Position numbers and translations under genes: made by a program
The notes under the pieces: generated by a model
Databases searched by the model: none
What the model saw: the letters and a program-made list of their open reading frames with translations, nothing else
Told to the model about the DNA's origin: nothing
DNA from: Seiridium cupressi
Taxonomy: Eukaryota > Ascomycota > Sordariomycetes > Amphisphaeriales > Sporocadaceae
Assembly (NCBI GenBank): GCA_036674765.1
Contig: JARVKI010000019.1
Coordinates: 310,001-374,000 of the forward strand
DNA: 64,000 nucleotides
Reading direction: 5' to 3'
Shown here: positions 13,217 through 26,251 of the stretch, one piece after another
Position numbering within the stretch: the stretch's first letter is position 1
Layout of the letters: each line of letters starts with the position of its first letter

Positions 13217-13984
13217 ATGGTACGTATACACTCACTGCTTGCAATTTGGAAGGAGGAGGAATGATGCTTGGCCTTGTGGCATTCGAGACGGACGAAGGCC
13301 TGCGATGGGCGCCAAATTCGACTGCCCACCAAAACCACGAAATTCAATATTCCACCCCTGTGCGAATACAATTTGAGCCTCCATACAGAACAGCCAACGC
13401 GCCCGATGCCCCATTCGAATTATGGTCACATGGTCACAAGAAACAGGAGAAAGCGATGGATTGAGAAATTGCATGCGCCGTACCAGCTCAAATGGCATAG
13501 GGCTAATTGGAGTCTTCGATCTAGGTCAACATTCCCAAGACCCGTAAGACCTACTGCAAGGGCAAGGACTGCAAGAAGCACACCCAGCACAAGGTCACTC
13601 AGTACAAGGCTGGCAAGGTCAGTTGATGCCAATGATCCCGTCGAGACGCGCCTCCCCGGCTTCTGCGATGGCAATCCACGATCGTTTTCTAACCATGCAA
13701 ACACAGGCCTCGCTCTTCGCACAGGGAAAGCGCCGATACGACCGCAAGCAGTCCGGTTATGGTGGTCAGACCAAGCCTGTCTTCCACAAGAAGGCTAAGA
13801 CTACCAAGAAGGTTGTGCTGAGATTGGAGTGTGTTTCCTGCAAGACCAAGATGCAACTGGCCCTGAAGCGATGCAAGCACTTCGAGCTTGGGTACGTCTT
13901 CAGCAGAAATCCTGATGGGAGATCACGCGCTAACAATTGAACAGTGGTGACAAGAAGACGAAGGGTGCAGCTCTGGTATTCTAA
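13217..13984 (+). CDS. rpl42: 60S ribosomal protein eL42 (L44/L36a)
   Basis: Four coding parts: 13217-13219, 13525-13617, 13707-13891 and 13945-13984. They give 106 residues, the normal length of eL42. The first coding exon contains only the ATG; it is followed by a 305-nt intron that starts GTACGT and ends TCTAG. The protein reads [11 protein letters not shown], then a [11 protein letters not shown] block, [19 protein letters not shown], and a zinc-binding C-x2-C followed by CKHFEL, ending GAALVF. The two CxxC-type pairs match the zinc-ribbon of this large-subunit protein, which sits near the tRNA E site. The terminal segment [13 protein letters not shown] differs slightly from the common GGDKKQKGAALQF. 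Strong expression is expected from the gene class. Confidence 0.96.
13220..13524 (+). other. Long first intron of the eL42 gene
   Basis: At 305 nt this intron is four to five times longer than the other introns in the gene. It immediately follows the start codon. Long first introns are common in fungal ribosomal-protein genes and may carry regulatory elements or a small nucleolar RNA. I found no clear C/D or H/ACA box pair. Confidence 0.7.
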
Positions 13985-14118
13985 ATGTTGTCAATGGTCT
14001 CTCACGTTCTTCACATTTACGGTACATGGCATCAGGGTGGTTCTCATGAAAGGGCAACTGGCGACAGGAGTCTTGATCTTCGGCTACGGAAGCCGGGTAT
14101 GACAAGGCATAGGTTGAG

Positions 14119-14124
14119 AATAAA
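14119..14124 (+). terminator. Candidate polyadenylation signal AATAAA after eL42
   Basis: A canonical AATAAA lies 135 nt downstream of the eL42 stop codon, a reasonable distance for a fungal 3' untranslated region. Single hexamers also occur by chance. Confidence 0.4.
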
Positions 14125-14759
14125 ACCAACATGAGTCTTTGTTACTAAGCATCAAGAAATCGCGCTGTTCAACCATCCTTGTGAACAAATATTGGATTGG
14201 TTGTGTTGATGGCGGCTTGCAGTTGCTTCAAAGTATTGCGTAGTCTGATATATCCTCGGAAGGGTTGACCTGATCAGTATCGGTATTATGTGACAACTAT
14301 TTGCCATTAAAGTATTGACTTGGGGTTTCTTAGCTTTGTGACAAGAAATCCGCGATGGAGTCAAGAACCCTAATCTAGCATAACCTACAATGCTTTATTG
14401 TGAACCAATGGCAGAGATATTTTTACATAAATGACCAAGGCGGCAACAACGAGCGTTCGGTAGGTTTAAGGATCTTCATTGAAGCACGCAGTTAGTCTTA
14501 GACTGATGAACAGACCACGTATAGAGAGCATTAGAGTCGATGGCATCTAGATACAGAAAGCCAACTCAGGGTGTGAAATATTCGAGTCGGCCAACCACGT
14601 CCATGAGGGATGAATCAAAGAAGGATTTGGAAAAGTCTATTCTCGGCACGGCAATAAAAGAGTGAACTCCGAAAATCTGTCTATGTCTAAAACCTTGACT
14701 CGACCGCATCCAATGCAACAGATCTCCCAGTCTAGTCCACATTCTACAGCGCCACATAA
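14125..14759. other. Convergent intergenic region
   Basis: It lies between the 3' ends of eL42 (plus) and the 2H phosphodiesterase (minus). It holds their 3' regions and nothing else I can support. Confidence 0.5.
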
Positions 14760-16464
14760 CTAGAATCCCTCACCTGTGAGCACAGTTCGACCGCCTCCAT
14801 ACCACAAAGTCCCAACTCGGACGTCAAGTCCCCTTTCTTGGCCAATCACCCACTCTCCAATCAGGTCGCCGCCCTCCTGATCCCAAATTTCTGCCTCGAG
14901 CCACTGGTTTATCTCGTCGATGGTTTCAACCCATTTCTTTCTCTGCTCAGGGGTCGCGTGATCTCCATCCGTAAGGTACCGTCCTAGTGTGATATGTGCA
15001 CTAGGGACAATATACCGAGAGTCGACAGTGATACCAGCCTCCTTGGCTAGGCTCCACACGTCCCGCCTCAGATGGTGATAAGTGTACTGGTCTCCTTGCT
15101 CGACTTCACCGGCATCAAGGGCAGCTGGAGGAGGTGAAATACTCTGCTCCCCGCTGGCAGGGAGGAAGGATACCGCAAAGGCGGACAGATCATAGGAAAT
15201 CAGTGGTTTAACTAGCCGAGCCCGATGACGGAAAGTGTAATTTGCCACTGTCGGAATAGATGGTTCTAGTATTTGCTTGATGGCGTGGATCTCTTCTGGT
15301 GTTTTGGAGAATGTAATCTCGAGTGTAGTGATGTGCATTCGGTGTAAGGGCATAAGCCAGATGTCTGAGATATCATTAGCCAATTGCATCTGTCTTTCTC
15401 ATGCCCAGATAGGTATTTTGCGTCAGCCGGGTGAGGACAAACATCCATGTTACGGGATGAGGCAGTTTTGGCTTAGCAGAAAACCCGTCTTTTCGCCTGC
15501 TCAGGCATGGTTTTAGAGAAGATGCCTGGTAAAACCAAGCTGCAGTGCCAGTGTCAATGCCTCTCTGCCACAAAATAAACTCATACCATATAACACAATT
15601 GATTCCAAGTCTGATCACACTCACGAGTCGCTTCAGTACCGCTCTTTGCTTCTTACGAAAACCAAGTGTCGTAAGAAGCTTCACCGAGAATACCATTACA
15701 TCCTTGGTCTTTGCGCCCGAAAACTCCTAGTATAATAAACATCCACTACCAAAGCATACATTCTAGGTGACTATGTGGAAAGTAGATTTCACCTATCACC
15801 AACATTGCACTTGCAAAGCTCGGCTACTGCCGTCCGGGATATGTGCTCTAATACCAAACGGAAGTGTATACTCACTGGGTGCGCAAGCCTTCAACTTCTG
15901 TTGGAGTTTCTCGGCAAGTGCAAGGACATGGAGCGGAGGCCGACCCCAAAATGTCATACAGTTCCTCTGGTCTTTGAAGCCTGGTTCGATCGATGGGTTC
16001 TCAAGTCTCAAAAGATATGGATCGATGATGAGCTCTTTGAACTCCGGAGATATGAATTTCTCCCTCTGCTGAGCATTGCGTTTCACTCGATGCGCATTAT
16101 ACAGTGCTTGGATCTGGGCCTACTCTGGAGTCAGTGTGTTTTCATTATTGGAATACAAAATTCCAATTATGAGGATCTCCTGAAGGTCAGAGTTTAAGTT
16201 CAGGGGCTTCACATCCCACTTGCAGCACAGGGGGGGGGGCAGCAACATCCCAGACTCGACGTCAAGGAGCCGGCCAGCCATGCCCGTCAACACCAAAAGG
16301 AGGCTTGCCACCAATTGATTCAAAGTCTCCGGGGACAAACTCACAGGATCATCACCACATGTCTCTATCAGAGCATTATAAGGGTTCTCGCCGGGCTTAA
16401 GCACAACCCCTGAGAGGTCTTCAAGCTTGTTCTTTAGATCTGTGGATTCGAAAACTGATGCCAT
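14760..16464 (-). CDS. 2H-superfamily phosphodiesterase (RNA ligase/cyclic nucleotide phosphodiesterase fold)
   Basis: Three exons: 16464-16345, 16119-15876 and 15364-14760; 322 residues. The first exon ends GDDP before a GTGAGT donor. The second resumes with AQIQALYNAHRVKRNAQQRE and the third with NIWLMPLHRMHITTLEI, and all junctions keep frame. The two hallmark motifs are H-I-T at about residues 132-134 (MHITTLEI) and H-I-T at about 245-247 (AHITLGRYL), the paired HxT signature of 2H phosphoesterases. These enzymes open cyclic 2',3'-phosphates or related nucleotides. Members of this fungal subgroup are mostly uncharacterised and lack a signal peptide, so a cytosolic or nuclear role is likely. 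Intron 1 (225 nt) and especially intron 2 (511 nt) are unusually long for this window. The biological substrate is unknown. Confidence 0.85.
15365..15875 (-). other. 511-nt intron in the 2H phosphodiesterase gene
   Basis: The donor is GTGAGT and the acceptor is TCTCAG, and the flanking exons join in frame within the conserved APNIWLMP segment. Most introns in the window are 50-80 nt. I see no splice-linked extra exon with family similarity inside it. An insertion into an originally short intron is possible. Confidence 0.6.
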
Positions 16465-18938
16465 GACGATGGTTTCCTAGAGAAACGGTAGGATTTCTAC
16501 TGCGCTTGAAATTTCCGAATGTGCAGTAACTTCTACAGCCTTAATCACAATCGTTCCTGACCGTGTCGCCGAGTAGCTCAAGCGGCTTTTGATGAGACCC
16601 GCCGCTGAGCAGACAACTTCGTTCCCCGCTGGCTCCGCTCCAGTTGATCGGAAGGAGCCAAGGGGGGTTTTGGGGTCACGTAACCCTGGTTCATGACCAA
16701 CTCCACCGCGATGTTGCCCTTCCCCAGCACGAGCAACCAACCGTGCCAGAATAGACAGTATTCCCACGAAGTAAATACCTTGTCCATATTCGAAACCATC
16801 TCATCACCTCGATTTGGAGAGAATACCACTCCCCCGGACTGCTGGAGATAGCCGAAGTTTAAGCGGCACGGCTAGATCCGAAGTTGAGCCACGCTAAGTA
16901 AGGCTAGCTCTCTCTCTCTCTGACCATGGTGTTGTCTCTAGCGTGTTACCGCGTTTCTTTCCAGCGCGACAAGCACCCTCAACACCAAACATCATCCACC
17001 GAGCTTTGCCTTCTCGGCCCCAGGTCGAGCGCCTCACGGCAGTGGCGTGGCGATATCATCGAATGTGTCGATCTGGCGAGATCCAAGATCGAGGTATACT
17101 TGTCGTGTCGTAAGACATGATTATTTGAACCAAATCATGGCGCTGCCAGGACAAAGTGCTAACTTAGCAGTAACAGGAAGACTATTCGGCCGTTAAGCTC
17201 TCCAATAGGTTCTCCTGGATCTCGGTTCGGACCTTCCAAGCTGGCGTACGATTTTCAGGTCCTCAACAGGAAGACTAGCAAGGCTAGCTCACCAAGGATG
17301 CAAGCAGCAACAATAACACCCTTTGGACTCTGTGTTCCATCCATCGGATAAGCAAGGCATGGCGCCCAGCATATCACTGAGGCTTGACGTCCCTCTTGTC
17401 AGCGTCCTAGTCAGTATGAGTGCCATGGTATTTACGGCAACAATATTGTGCTGTTCTTTCTACCTCTGGCGGAAGCTGCCTGTGGGTGCGCCTTGAAAAT
17501 GTACCACCACTTTGTTTCCTTTGTTATTTCATGGCAGGCCAAAGCTCAAGTGAGATGCTTTGAGTATGTTAGGTCGATTTTCACCATCGCTGGCTGAGAC
17601 AGAGTGTCGTTCTTGCATGCCTTCACCTCATGATCAGACAGTCGTGCTACGCCATGAGCATCCGTGATCGAGAAGTATCGTATTGTTGAAAGATCACTGT
17701 ACCAAAGTTGATGGCAAAGGGTGAGTAGGAACATGGTTCCCAGCTGCCGAGAACCCCTCTCAACGAGTACTTTGTACATGGACAAGGTTGCCATGTGTAT
17801 GCAATATCCAAATGTACTAGGAATGTGGCCAGCGACAATGAGATGGATTTAATCCGGGGCGTCGACGCACATCACCAATCCGGCAATGCTGCTTTGCAGA
17901 CCCTCCAGCCACTGAAAGAGAGAGTCCAATTGGCTGCTTGTCGACTCTCTTACTCTGCAACGAACACGTTGATGAGTCTTCAAATCTCGCCGCAAGCAAC
18001 AATACCAGGGGAGTTTTGATGGGATTTCACCATTCCTAGCGGCCTTGCATCACTTAACTACTAAGATAGCTCGGTGGTTCCCTCGTCATGAAAGTCAACA
18101 TGTGCCCTTTGTGTGCAAGGCCGTTTGCCTTGTCAAGTGATCCTATCTATCAAGGTAGTTGGCCCATGGCTCTTATTGCGCCACCATGGATGCACCAGGA
18201 TTAAGGAAATCTTGTCGACATACCAACAACTGTCACAGCCAGTCTCGTCTTCCAGGATCTGTCAAGCTAGCGGAATTCGAGCAAATGACAAACCGCATAC
18301 ACAGTCTTCATTGTCAAGCCCGCTTGAGGCTTACAAACTAGCCCAATCTATTAGCAAATAAATATGCTTCTCATTAAGGTCGGTTCATAGCATGTTGCAT
18401 GATCTTGGCCCTCTTAGGTCCCCGGGGTTGAAAATCTTTGCGGAGGCAGCATTGTATTTGTTGGATCCGCATTTCATCGTCGACCTCTCCCATCGAATTT
18501 GTTAACCAGATGTGTTTAGTGTGGCAGAATCTCAGAGGCTCCACGCCTCGTCGTTCATCTGATTTCCTCTGGAAAATCAGTGACCAATATCTATGGGCCA
18601 CAAGCTGCCACATCCCCACGTTCTGCCAGCTGCTTTGTTGACATTGCCTAGAACCTTTGTCTTATTTCTAAGCCATTGTGAGCGCTCACCAAATTGTTAT
18701 TGGAGAACTCGTGGCGGTGTTTCTTTTCCACTTCCCAACACGCGTTTCAGAGACTCAAAGCTCGAGATTGCATCCACTCCAGCACAGTTCGCCAGGCTTA
18801 CCAACAGCATCTTCGGACTCGCAGGTCCAGCTCACGTCACGTCTTTCTGGCCCTTTCATTGTACGAAAACTTATTTTGGTCGACCTCGGGTGCTAATTAC
18901 AGCGATCATCGCGGCCTTCTCGGCCAAGACCTTTCATC
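16465..18938. other. Divergent intergenic region upstream of the methyltransferase gene
   Basis: About 2.5 kb between two genes transcribed away from each other. It contains a short CT dinucleotide run near 16907-16920 and scattered short frames without motifs. The right end is presumably the promoter and leader of the methyltransferase/SNF2 gene. Confidence 0.5.
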
Positions 18939-21900
18939 ATGGCTTCAAGCGACGATTCCGAGGCATCAAACAGCCCCAAGGAAACGACCGTGGACTCTGA
19001 AATGACCATCGACACGAACGAGGATATTGCGACGTCAAGACTGTCCTCGAGAAACACTGGTAAACCCGTTCCTCGTGGTAAGAAGAGAAAAGTTGATGCA
19101 CCATCCATGCCAACTAAAGGTACGGTCCAATCGTAGTGATATTGCCAATCTCCCCCCGTAGGCTCACTGACAGAATTGCAGACAACTCTGAGCCAGATGA
19201 AGCTACCGCCCCACCATCTCGGACCAATGGACTCGACAACAGTTTGCCGCCAATTGACAATGTATATGATGCCTTTCAGGATCTTCTTAAGCGCATAATC
19301 GGCAAAGACAACCAAGTGTTCCCCGACCTCTTGGAGCTCGCTAAGAATGGCGGGTTTGTAATCAACGTAGGCACCATGTGCTCCGGCACAGAAGCGCCTG
19401 TCTTCGCATTGAAATTACTACAAGACGAGTTCTATTCTCTCACTGGAATCGAGTTATTCCGGATCAACCAAGAGTATGCCGTCGAAATAGAGCCCTTCAA
19501 GCAGGCATATATCCGAAGAAATACTGATGCCAAAGTTTTTCGGGATGTTCGCGACTTTGGTTCTCCTGATGTACTAGCAACCGACCTGTACGTTTTGCTT
19601 GATTCCCCTGCATTACTCCTGCAGACGTTGACATTTCGTTCTAGCACTACCGCTCTCGGTTCTCTTGCCCGCGTTCCTTACAACAGACCGCATATTCTAA
19701 TTGTGGGCACATCCTGTATAGCTTTCTCACGGCTCAGCGTGACACAACAAAAAGGCTTTAATCCTGCAGCAGGAGAGCTTCAGAAGTATTTACAGACTGC
19801 CAAAGACAATGGAGAGGAAGCGGATCGAGCCAAGGTCTCAGCGCTGCTTGGCAAGATTGTGAGCACACTAGACATGAGCGAATCCGATTCGACTTTCTTC
19901 CCCGTACTCTCATTCATACTTCATCAACGGCCGTCCATTGTTATCTTCGAGAACGTCCAGGATGCACCATGGCTGGATACTCAAGATTGGTTCTGTCCCG
20001 CCATCGGGTACACGGCAAGATTTCTGTCATGTGACACGAAAGACTACTACATGCCTCAAACGCGCCAACGCAAATATCTAATTGCCTTTGACAATGACGT
20101 CTTCGGCAAAGCGGCAGTTGAAAACATGGCAAATGACGCCATGGGCTTTCTGAAATGCCTCCAGCGGCGAGCATCAGTTGATGTCGAAAAGTATCTGTAT
20201 AACAACATGGACAAGGCGATCCAAACCGATATGCAACAGATGGAATTCGAAAAATCTTCGAAGACCCTGAAGGACGCTTCCTGGTGGTTCTCTCAACAGC
20301 GCCACGAAGATACGCGCCAGAAAGAAGGCCTAGGCAATGAGCATCCATTTTCAGGCTTGAAGTCGACTGGAGAGACCTTATTCTATGATCGGGCGAATAA
20401 GACGATCATGAACCGGTATCCTGATCGCGTAAAGGACTCATGTGATATCAGCCTCCTGAGAGGCTTAAGTGCATCCCCCTCTTTCGATTCTCGGTTCAAA
20501 GTCAAAATCTATGATTACAGTCAAAACGTCGATAGGGAGTTGGGAAACATTCCTTTCGGCATATCAGGCTGTCTGACACCTAGCGGGGCGGCCTTTCTTT
20601 CCAACCAATCTCGCTGGATCATGGGCAGAGAGTACTTGCTACTGCAGGGATTACCTGTCAGGGCTCTGAGTCTCTCGCGAGAGACGTATGACCAACTGAA
20701 GAACTTGGCCGGCAATGCCATGACTACGACGGTGGTGGCAGCATCTTTTCTCTCGGCAATTATGGCTATAATGAAGAATGCTCCAGAGTCCATGTTTCCA
20801 CCAATCGACGAGAATGACGAGAAGTATACTGGCCCTCGCTCCTCCGGGCTGAACCCCACCCTTGTTCATAGTAGGCTTCAACAAGTCACTGGTTTCGGCA
20901 CTCATAGCTTTGAGGAAGGTACAACAGGTGCTATTCTCAACCTGGCCATCCGCCTCCGCGTCTATTGCTTTTGCACTGGTACCGCTATGTTCAGCTCTGC
21001 AATCCTCTGGAGATGTATCATTTGCGGCACAATTCGGTGCAGCAACTGCAAGGGCAACCCTAAACATGAATATGAGAAGTTGGACCTAGTGCCAGAGGCT
21101 TTCGGACAGGAAGGTGCCATGCTGCGGTTGATGAAGCATGTTCCACGAGTATTTCAGGACATGTTTACTGCCCCTCTCGCCAGCAGACTTGTCATGGAAT
21201 TTGACAATGTAATGGAGTTACGAGAACTTGGATCGAAGAAAGTTTCTTCAACGCTGGCGAAGGCCACATTCTACTTCGATAGAGTGCACTTCTCCGAGAC
21301 GATCTCCATATGTTACATCGCCAGCTCAGGTTTCACCCTGAAAGTAATGATCGATACAGACAGCGTGTTCTGGTATCTCTTCTTAGACGCTCACTCAGAC
21401 CTTGGCAAAGAATTAGCTACCGGTACGACGGATGAGAGGACAGAGATTCATCACTTGAGCACAAGGCTCCGAGACTTCTGTCTGAGTGGTCGGCCAATCG
21501 CGCGCGCTAGACTGACGGACAAAGAGCTCTCCAGCATCCCATCAGCGAACCAATGGACCCCGTGGAACTTTCGACAGCCATTCAGAATGATCAAAGACTC
21601 CAAAGTTTTCAATGTACGGGTTACAGTCAAGAAGTCTCAAGACGAGTCTAAAATTCAGATCGATTCGATCTTGGACGATACCTACTGTGCAACTCCCCAA
21701 GCGCGAAGCATTATTAGCTCTGTGCTGGGAACCTGGATCCATAAGCCCGACTGCGATGTGGCTGAAAGCAGTCTCTTCATCCTCGATAGTGACAAGAAAC
21801 GGAAATTGTTTCTCTTCAAGGATCCCTCAAGAATTGGTCCTGCAGCGCTCGACACCTTTGTCGTCTCGGAGACTCCTCGCCTCTTGCAGTGGCACGAGCA

Positions 21901-24900
21901 CCGCGAAATCCTATTGACTTTCGTACCTCTTGCCGACTTCTCTAAGCAAATCCACAAGCTACAAGCTGGAACCCACATTCTGAAGGTCACCATGGACGGT
22001 TTCTGGGATACCCCTTATGCTGAGAAGACGCCAATTCCTGAACATCTCTCGCAAGGCATTTCAGAGAGCTTCGAAAGACTGGAAACTGCCACTGATCTCG
22101 ATAGCTCGTCCACTAGCTGCAATGACGATAATCGTTTACTTGCAGAAATGGATTTCGCCCGTGGTGATAAGCAGCCCAACCGTGTCTTATTGAAAGCCTC
22201 TTGGGTCTGCACCAATGGAGATGGCTGGGCCAATATTGATAAGAGAGACCAAGCAGAGTTATTCAAGTCTATCGCCTTTGTAGTCCCGAGCCTTATCTAT
22301 TCGATGAAGCCAATTAGTACCAAGACCATCCCACTTGGACAGCCGAACCTCTGTGGAACATGTTCGCCTGAATTTCCTCCCGTCTACTGGGTCAGTCAAA
22401 CCGAAACCGGTGTCATGCAACCTGTACATAAACCGGATGAGGTCGGCACGTACGAAGTTGGTGTTAGACATCAATTGCCGGCATTTCAGGTAATGGCCAA
22501 AGTCCCGTCGTATGACAAGGGCCAGAAACAGAGGAACGAAACCATCTCCGTCAAGATGACCATAAACCCTAGCCGACTTGCACATCGCGCTTTGGCGTTT
22601 CTGCCAGATATCCGCGACACATTGTCTCAGGATACTGGCCGGCTGACCTTGAAAGCTTTCACCGAGCCCGGTCATTCTGATTCGCTCGTGTTTAATTTGA
22701 AGCCATTTGCACAATCCATCCCTACGCTGAAGAGGATTTCTGGAGGGGAATACGGGCAGCCTTTCAATTTTCCAAGCGGCTTGTCTCTTGACGAAAGCCA
22801 GTTAATCACTGTCGGGCACATGCTCCACAGAGAGAAATGGCCGAGTTCGTTCAAAGAGCGAGAAGATGAGGAGGAGGTAGTACCAGGTATCCCTCTACGC
22901 ATCGTCGGGCGCGCAGAGCGAGAGGTTCAGTGTGCTGGTGGAATCATCGCAGATGCTGTTGGGGCTGGCAAAACTGTAATGACACTTGCTCTCATCGATC
23001 ATCAATACTCACATGACCTGGAAGGCCAATCGAAAAGGGACGAGAAGAGCTCGGAAATTGGCGCGGAAGCTCTCGGCGCTACCTTGTTGCTTGTCCCCGA
23101 GCATATCATTGATCAATGGGTTCAGGAGATTCTACGATTTCTCGTACATCTCACCAAGAAAGACGTGTTGGTCCTCAAGGTCATGAAAGACTTGACTTCG
23201 TTTGAAAATATCAAGGCAATCGAAAAAGCGAAGATTGTTGTTGCCAGCGACAAGCTGTTCAAAGAAAACGCGTACCGCGCTGAGTTGTCAAGGTTCGCCG
23301 GCATAGGGGATCCTGGTAAGGCTCCGTCGGAGCGAGCATCTCGTGAGTGGCATCGAAAATGTGTGCTCAATATTCGTGCACATCTTGGCGACTACCTTGA
23401 CGACCCTTCCAGTAAGTCCGCTCGCGATACGCTGGCTCGCAAGATCAATGATGATTACCGCCAGTACCAAGAAGACAACCAACAGCTAGTTGATGGCATG
23501 GTTAAGCAAAGCTCGAGAAAGGGCGCAAAGGATAATCGAACAGCAAAGGCAAGGCCTAAATCGACCAAGGCAAAGCAGTCCATGAAGGCTCGTGATATCA
23601 ATGGATCGAAGATGTTCATGGATTCGTGCATCTTGTTCGAGTACTTCAGCTGGGCTAGAATTGTGTGGGACGAAGTCAGTTATCGCAACACTGACGTCGC
23701 GCAATTCCTCTCTACTGCTGTTGCAGACCACAAGTGGTTGCTGTCCGGTACACCTCCACGCCAGAACCTCAGCGACATTGACTACATGGCACGATCCTTA
23801 GGGATCTCGCTGGCACGACCGATTGATCTCCGCTTAGGACTTCCCCCGGTGACGAAAGGACCATCGGAATCGACCCGAACTGATACAGAACTATGTTGCT
23901 CATACGGAAGACTAAAGTCGGACAAGTTCGTCAAGGATCGCCACGAGCAGGCTGAACTGTTCCTTGAAGGGTTCTCGTGTTCGAACAAGGCTGCGATTCT
24001 CAAAGTTAAGGTGTTCGAACGAATCGTCGTATGCTCCCCTACACTGTTGGAGAAAACAATCTATTTGGAAAAGCAACAAGTCTGGCGCCGTGCTCAGATG
24101 ATGTCCGATTACTTGGATGTAGATGATCTGCTCGGGATGTTACATGACATTGGCCATGTACCTGGAACGCCCTTCCCGGATGATCTCAGCTCCCGGTCCC
24201 TGACCTACGGGGCCTCTCTCCCTGGCTTGGGACGGGCTGCCGGTTTCTCTGTCGGCAAAGTTTGTCAGAACCGTTTCGAAATTCTCCAGGATACCAAGGA
24301 CTATATTAGATTGCTCTTTCAGCAGGCCGTCTGGCTAGCATCCCGCCTCCAGCATTGCACGGCAAATCTACCGAAGGGCAAAACGACCAGAGATGCCGAT
24401 TATGTTGCGAAGACGACTACGTCTTTTCGGCGGCTAGTGTCCGGCATGCAGGCAGGCCAGTTTCAGATCTTTGGTGGCATGGAAGCTTACCTTATGCTGC
24501 TGAAGGCTTTGGCACCTCAGTTCAAACTTACAGCCCAGCAGAAGACGGAGTTACTCAAGATTGAAAACGCTGAGAGGGGCATAGATCTTGTTGCGTTATT
24601 GTCAGACCAAATGGTTTCGGGGCACCCCATGCGAGGCGAAGATGATCCAAGCATCTTGTACAATCTGTATGATGCAGGCAAATTCGCCTGGCCACACTTT
24701 TACAAGCTCACACCAAACGACATTGATGGTCTTGATCTTAAAAACACTCTTCACCTAGCTAGAGAGTATCTAGCTAGATGCTCCTCGGATGCCAGCCAGC
24801 AGAACATCACAGCCGAGGACTTAATCTCGATGACGCCTGACGAATTGAAACAGACACTGAAAAGGTTCTTGGAGGCAGTCGAATTGGATCAGAATAAGCG

Positions 24901-26251
24901 TCGACGATCGCTAGCTAATCCAGACTTTGAAGAGAAACACTTGGCCGATAAGACTAAAGATAGTCTTGTGGCCGAGGCTCGTGTCCGTGGTCTCAAGGTG
25001 TCTTCCATCGCCAGGAGAGATGCAATCTTGTCTCTCATCAAAGCCCATGAAGAAGGGGGCGCTGGTCAAAAGAATTACGACCAGCCGAATCTTCGCGCTC
25101 TGCTACCGGCAGACTGCCCACCGAAGTTGGACGACAACCTCAAAATTCGGGGCTCTTCGGTTTCGGCAACAGAAAATGCTTTCAAGGAGACTCTCAATCT
25201 GTTCAACCAGGCAATTCAGGTTCTCGTAAAGCACAATAATCAATTCAGGCGGGCCAGGATGTTCCTTCGGCTGCAAAGCGGTTCCCAGATCCACTGCATG
25301 CAATGCCGTGCCAAAGACGACTTGAAAGTGAATCTCGACTGTGGTCACGTAGTTTGCACGGATTGTCTCGGAGACCGGGAGCTTTGCGGAGAAGGGACCA
25401 CCGGATGCAAGACTGTCGTCGAATACAACGCGGTTCGCGTCGCCGATTTGTTCACGCCTCAGCGAGCCCTTGGCCTCTTCGGCAACAATCCCCGGCCTGC
25501 TACCACGCGCCCAACCAACGGCTACTCAAGCAAGATCAACACCGTAGTCGATACCATAAAACAGATCCCAAAAGATGATGTCGTGGTTGTGTTTTCACAG
25601 TATGACGATATCATTAGTCAGATCATCAAGGCCTTGTCGGACAGTGGTGTTGATGCTAGAACGACGAGCAAGCTTCCCAATGTCAAGGCCGCTGCGAAAG
25701 GGAAGCCAGCTTCTGTTGTAGAAGGATTCAAGCGAGGTGAATTTGGTGTACTGGTACTTAAGGTTGATGCGCCCGAAGCGTCTGGGGCTAACCTAGTTAT
25801 TGCCAACCACGTCATCTTTGCGACTCCGCTCGCCACCGACACACAGGACCTCTACGAGACGTGCATGGAACAGGCCAAGGGACGCTGCGCGCGCAGAGGT
25901 CAGACCAAGGATGTCCATTTCTATCACTGTGTCGTCGAAGGCACGATCGAGGTGGATATGCTGGAGGCCAGAACTAAAAAGCACGTTCGGGTTGAGCCAG
26001 GTCAGGCTCTTGGCTGGCTTGTACGTCGAGAATCTAACGATGAACTCGGGTGCTCTGCTCGTGTCAATTCTCTTTTGCGACAGCCCGAGATTTGGAAAGC
26101 ACTGGGCGAAACTGACTATACTACAATCGCTGGATTTGATCAGTCCGTCGGCGTCAGAGAGACCACTGTCGGCATGAAGGAGCTTGAGATACACGCAGAA
26201 TACACCACCACGAAGGCTGCCTCCACGAAGGATGCCTGTAATCCTTCATAA
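18939..26251 (+). CDS. Cytosine-C5 DNA methyltransferase-RING-SNF2 ATPase (DNMT5/Rad8 class)
   Basis: Exons 18939-19119 and 19182-26251. A probable 57-nt in-frame intron lies at 19588-19644. The protein is 2416 residues, or 2397 if that intron is removed. The N-terminal methyltransferase domain shows motif I (VGTMCSGTEAP, about residue 124), motif IV as GTSC with the catalytic Cys (about 220), motif VI ENV (about 298), the QTRQRKYLIAF block and a late GNAMTTTVV motif X. A Cys-rich cluster of CxC/CxxC pairs is encoded at about 20965-21065. The ATPase has Walker A DAVGAGKT (about 1299), DEVSY as the DEAH-type box, LSGTPP, and a C-terminal helicase lobe with FSQYDD and QAKGRCARRGQ. A RING-type CMQC...CGHVVCTDC is inserted before that lobe (about 2080). 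In fungi such proteins maintain CG methylation (DNMT5) or are assigned to the related Rad8 group. No chromodomain is visible. Nuclear; class firm, subgroup uncertain. Confidence 0.9.
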
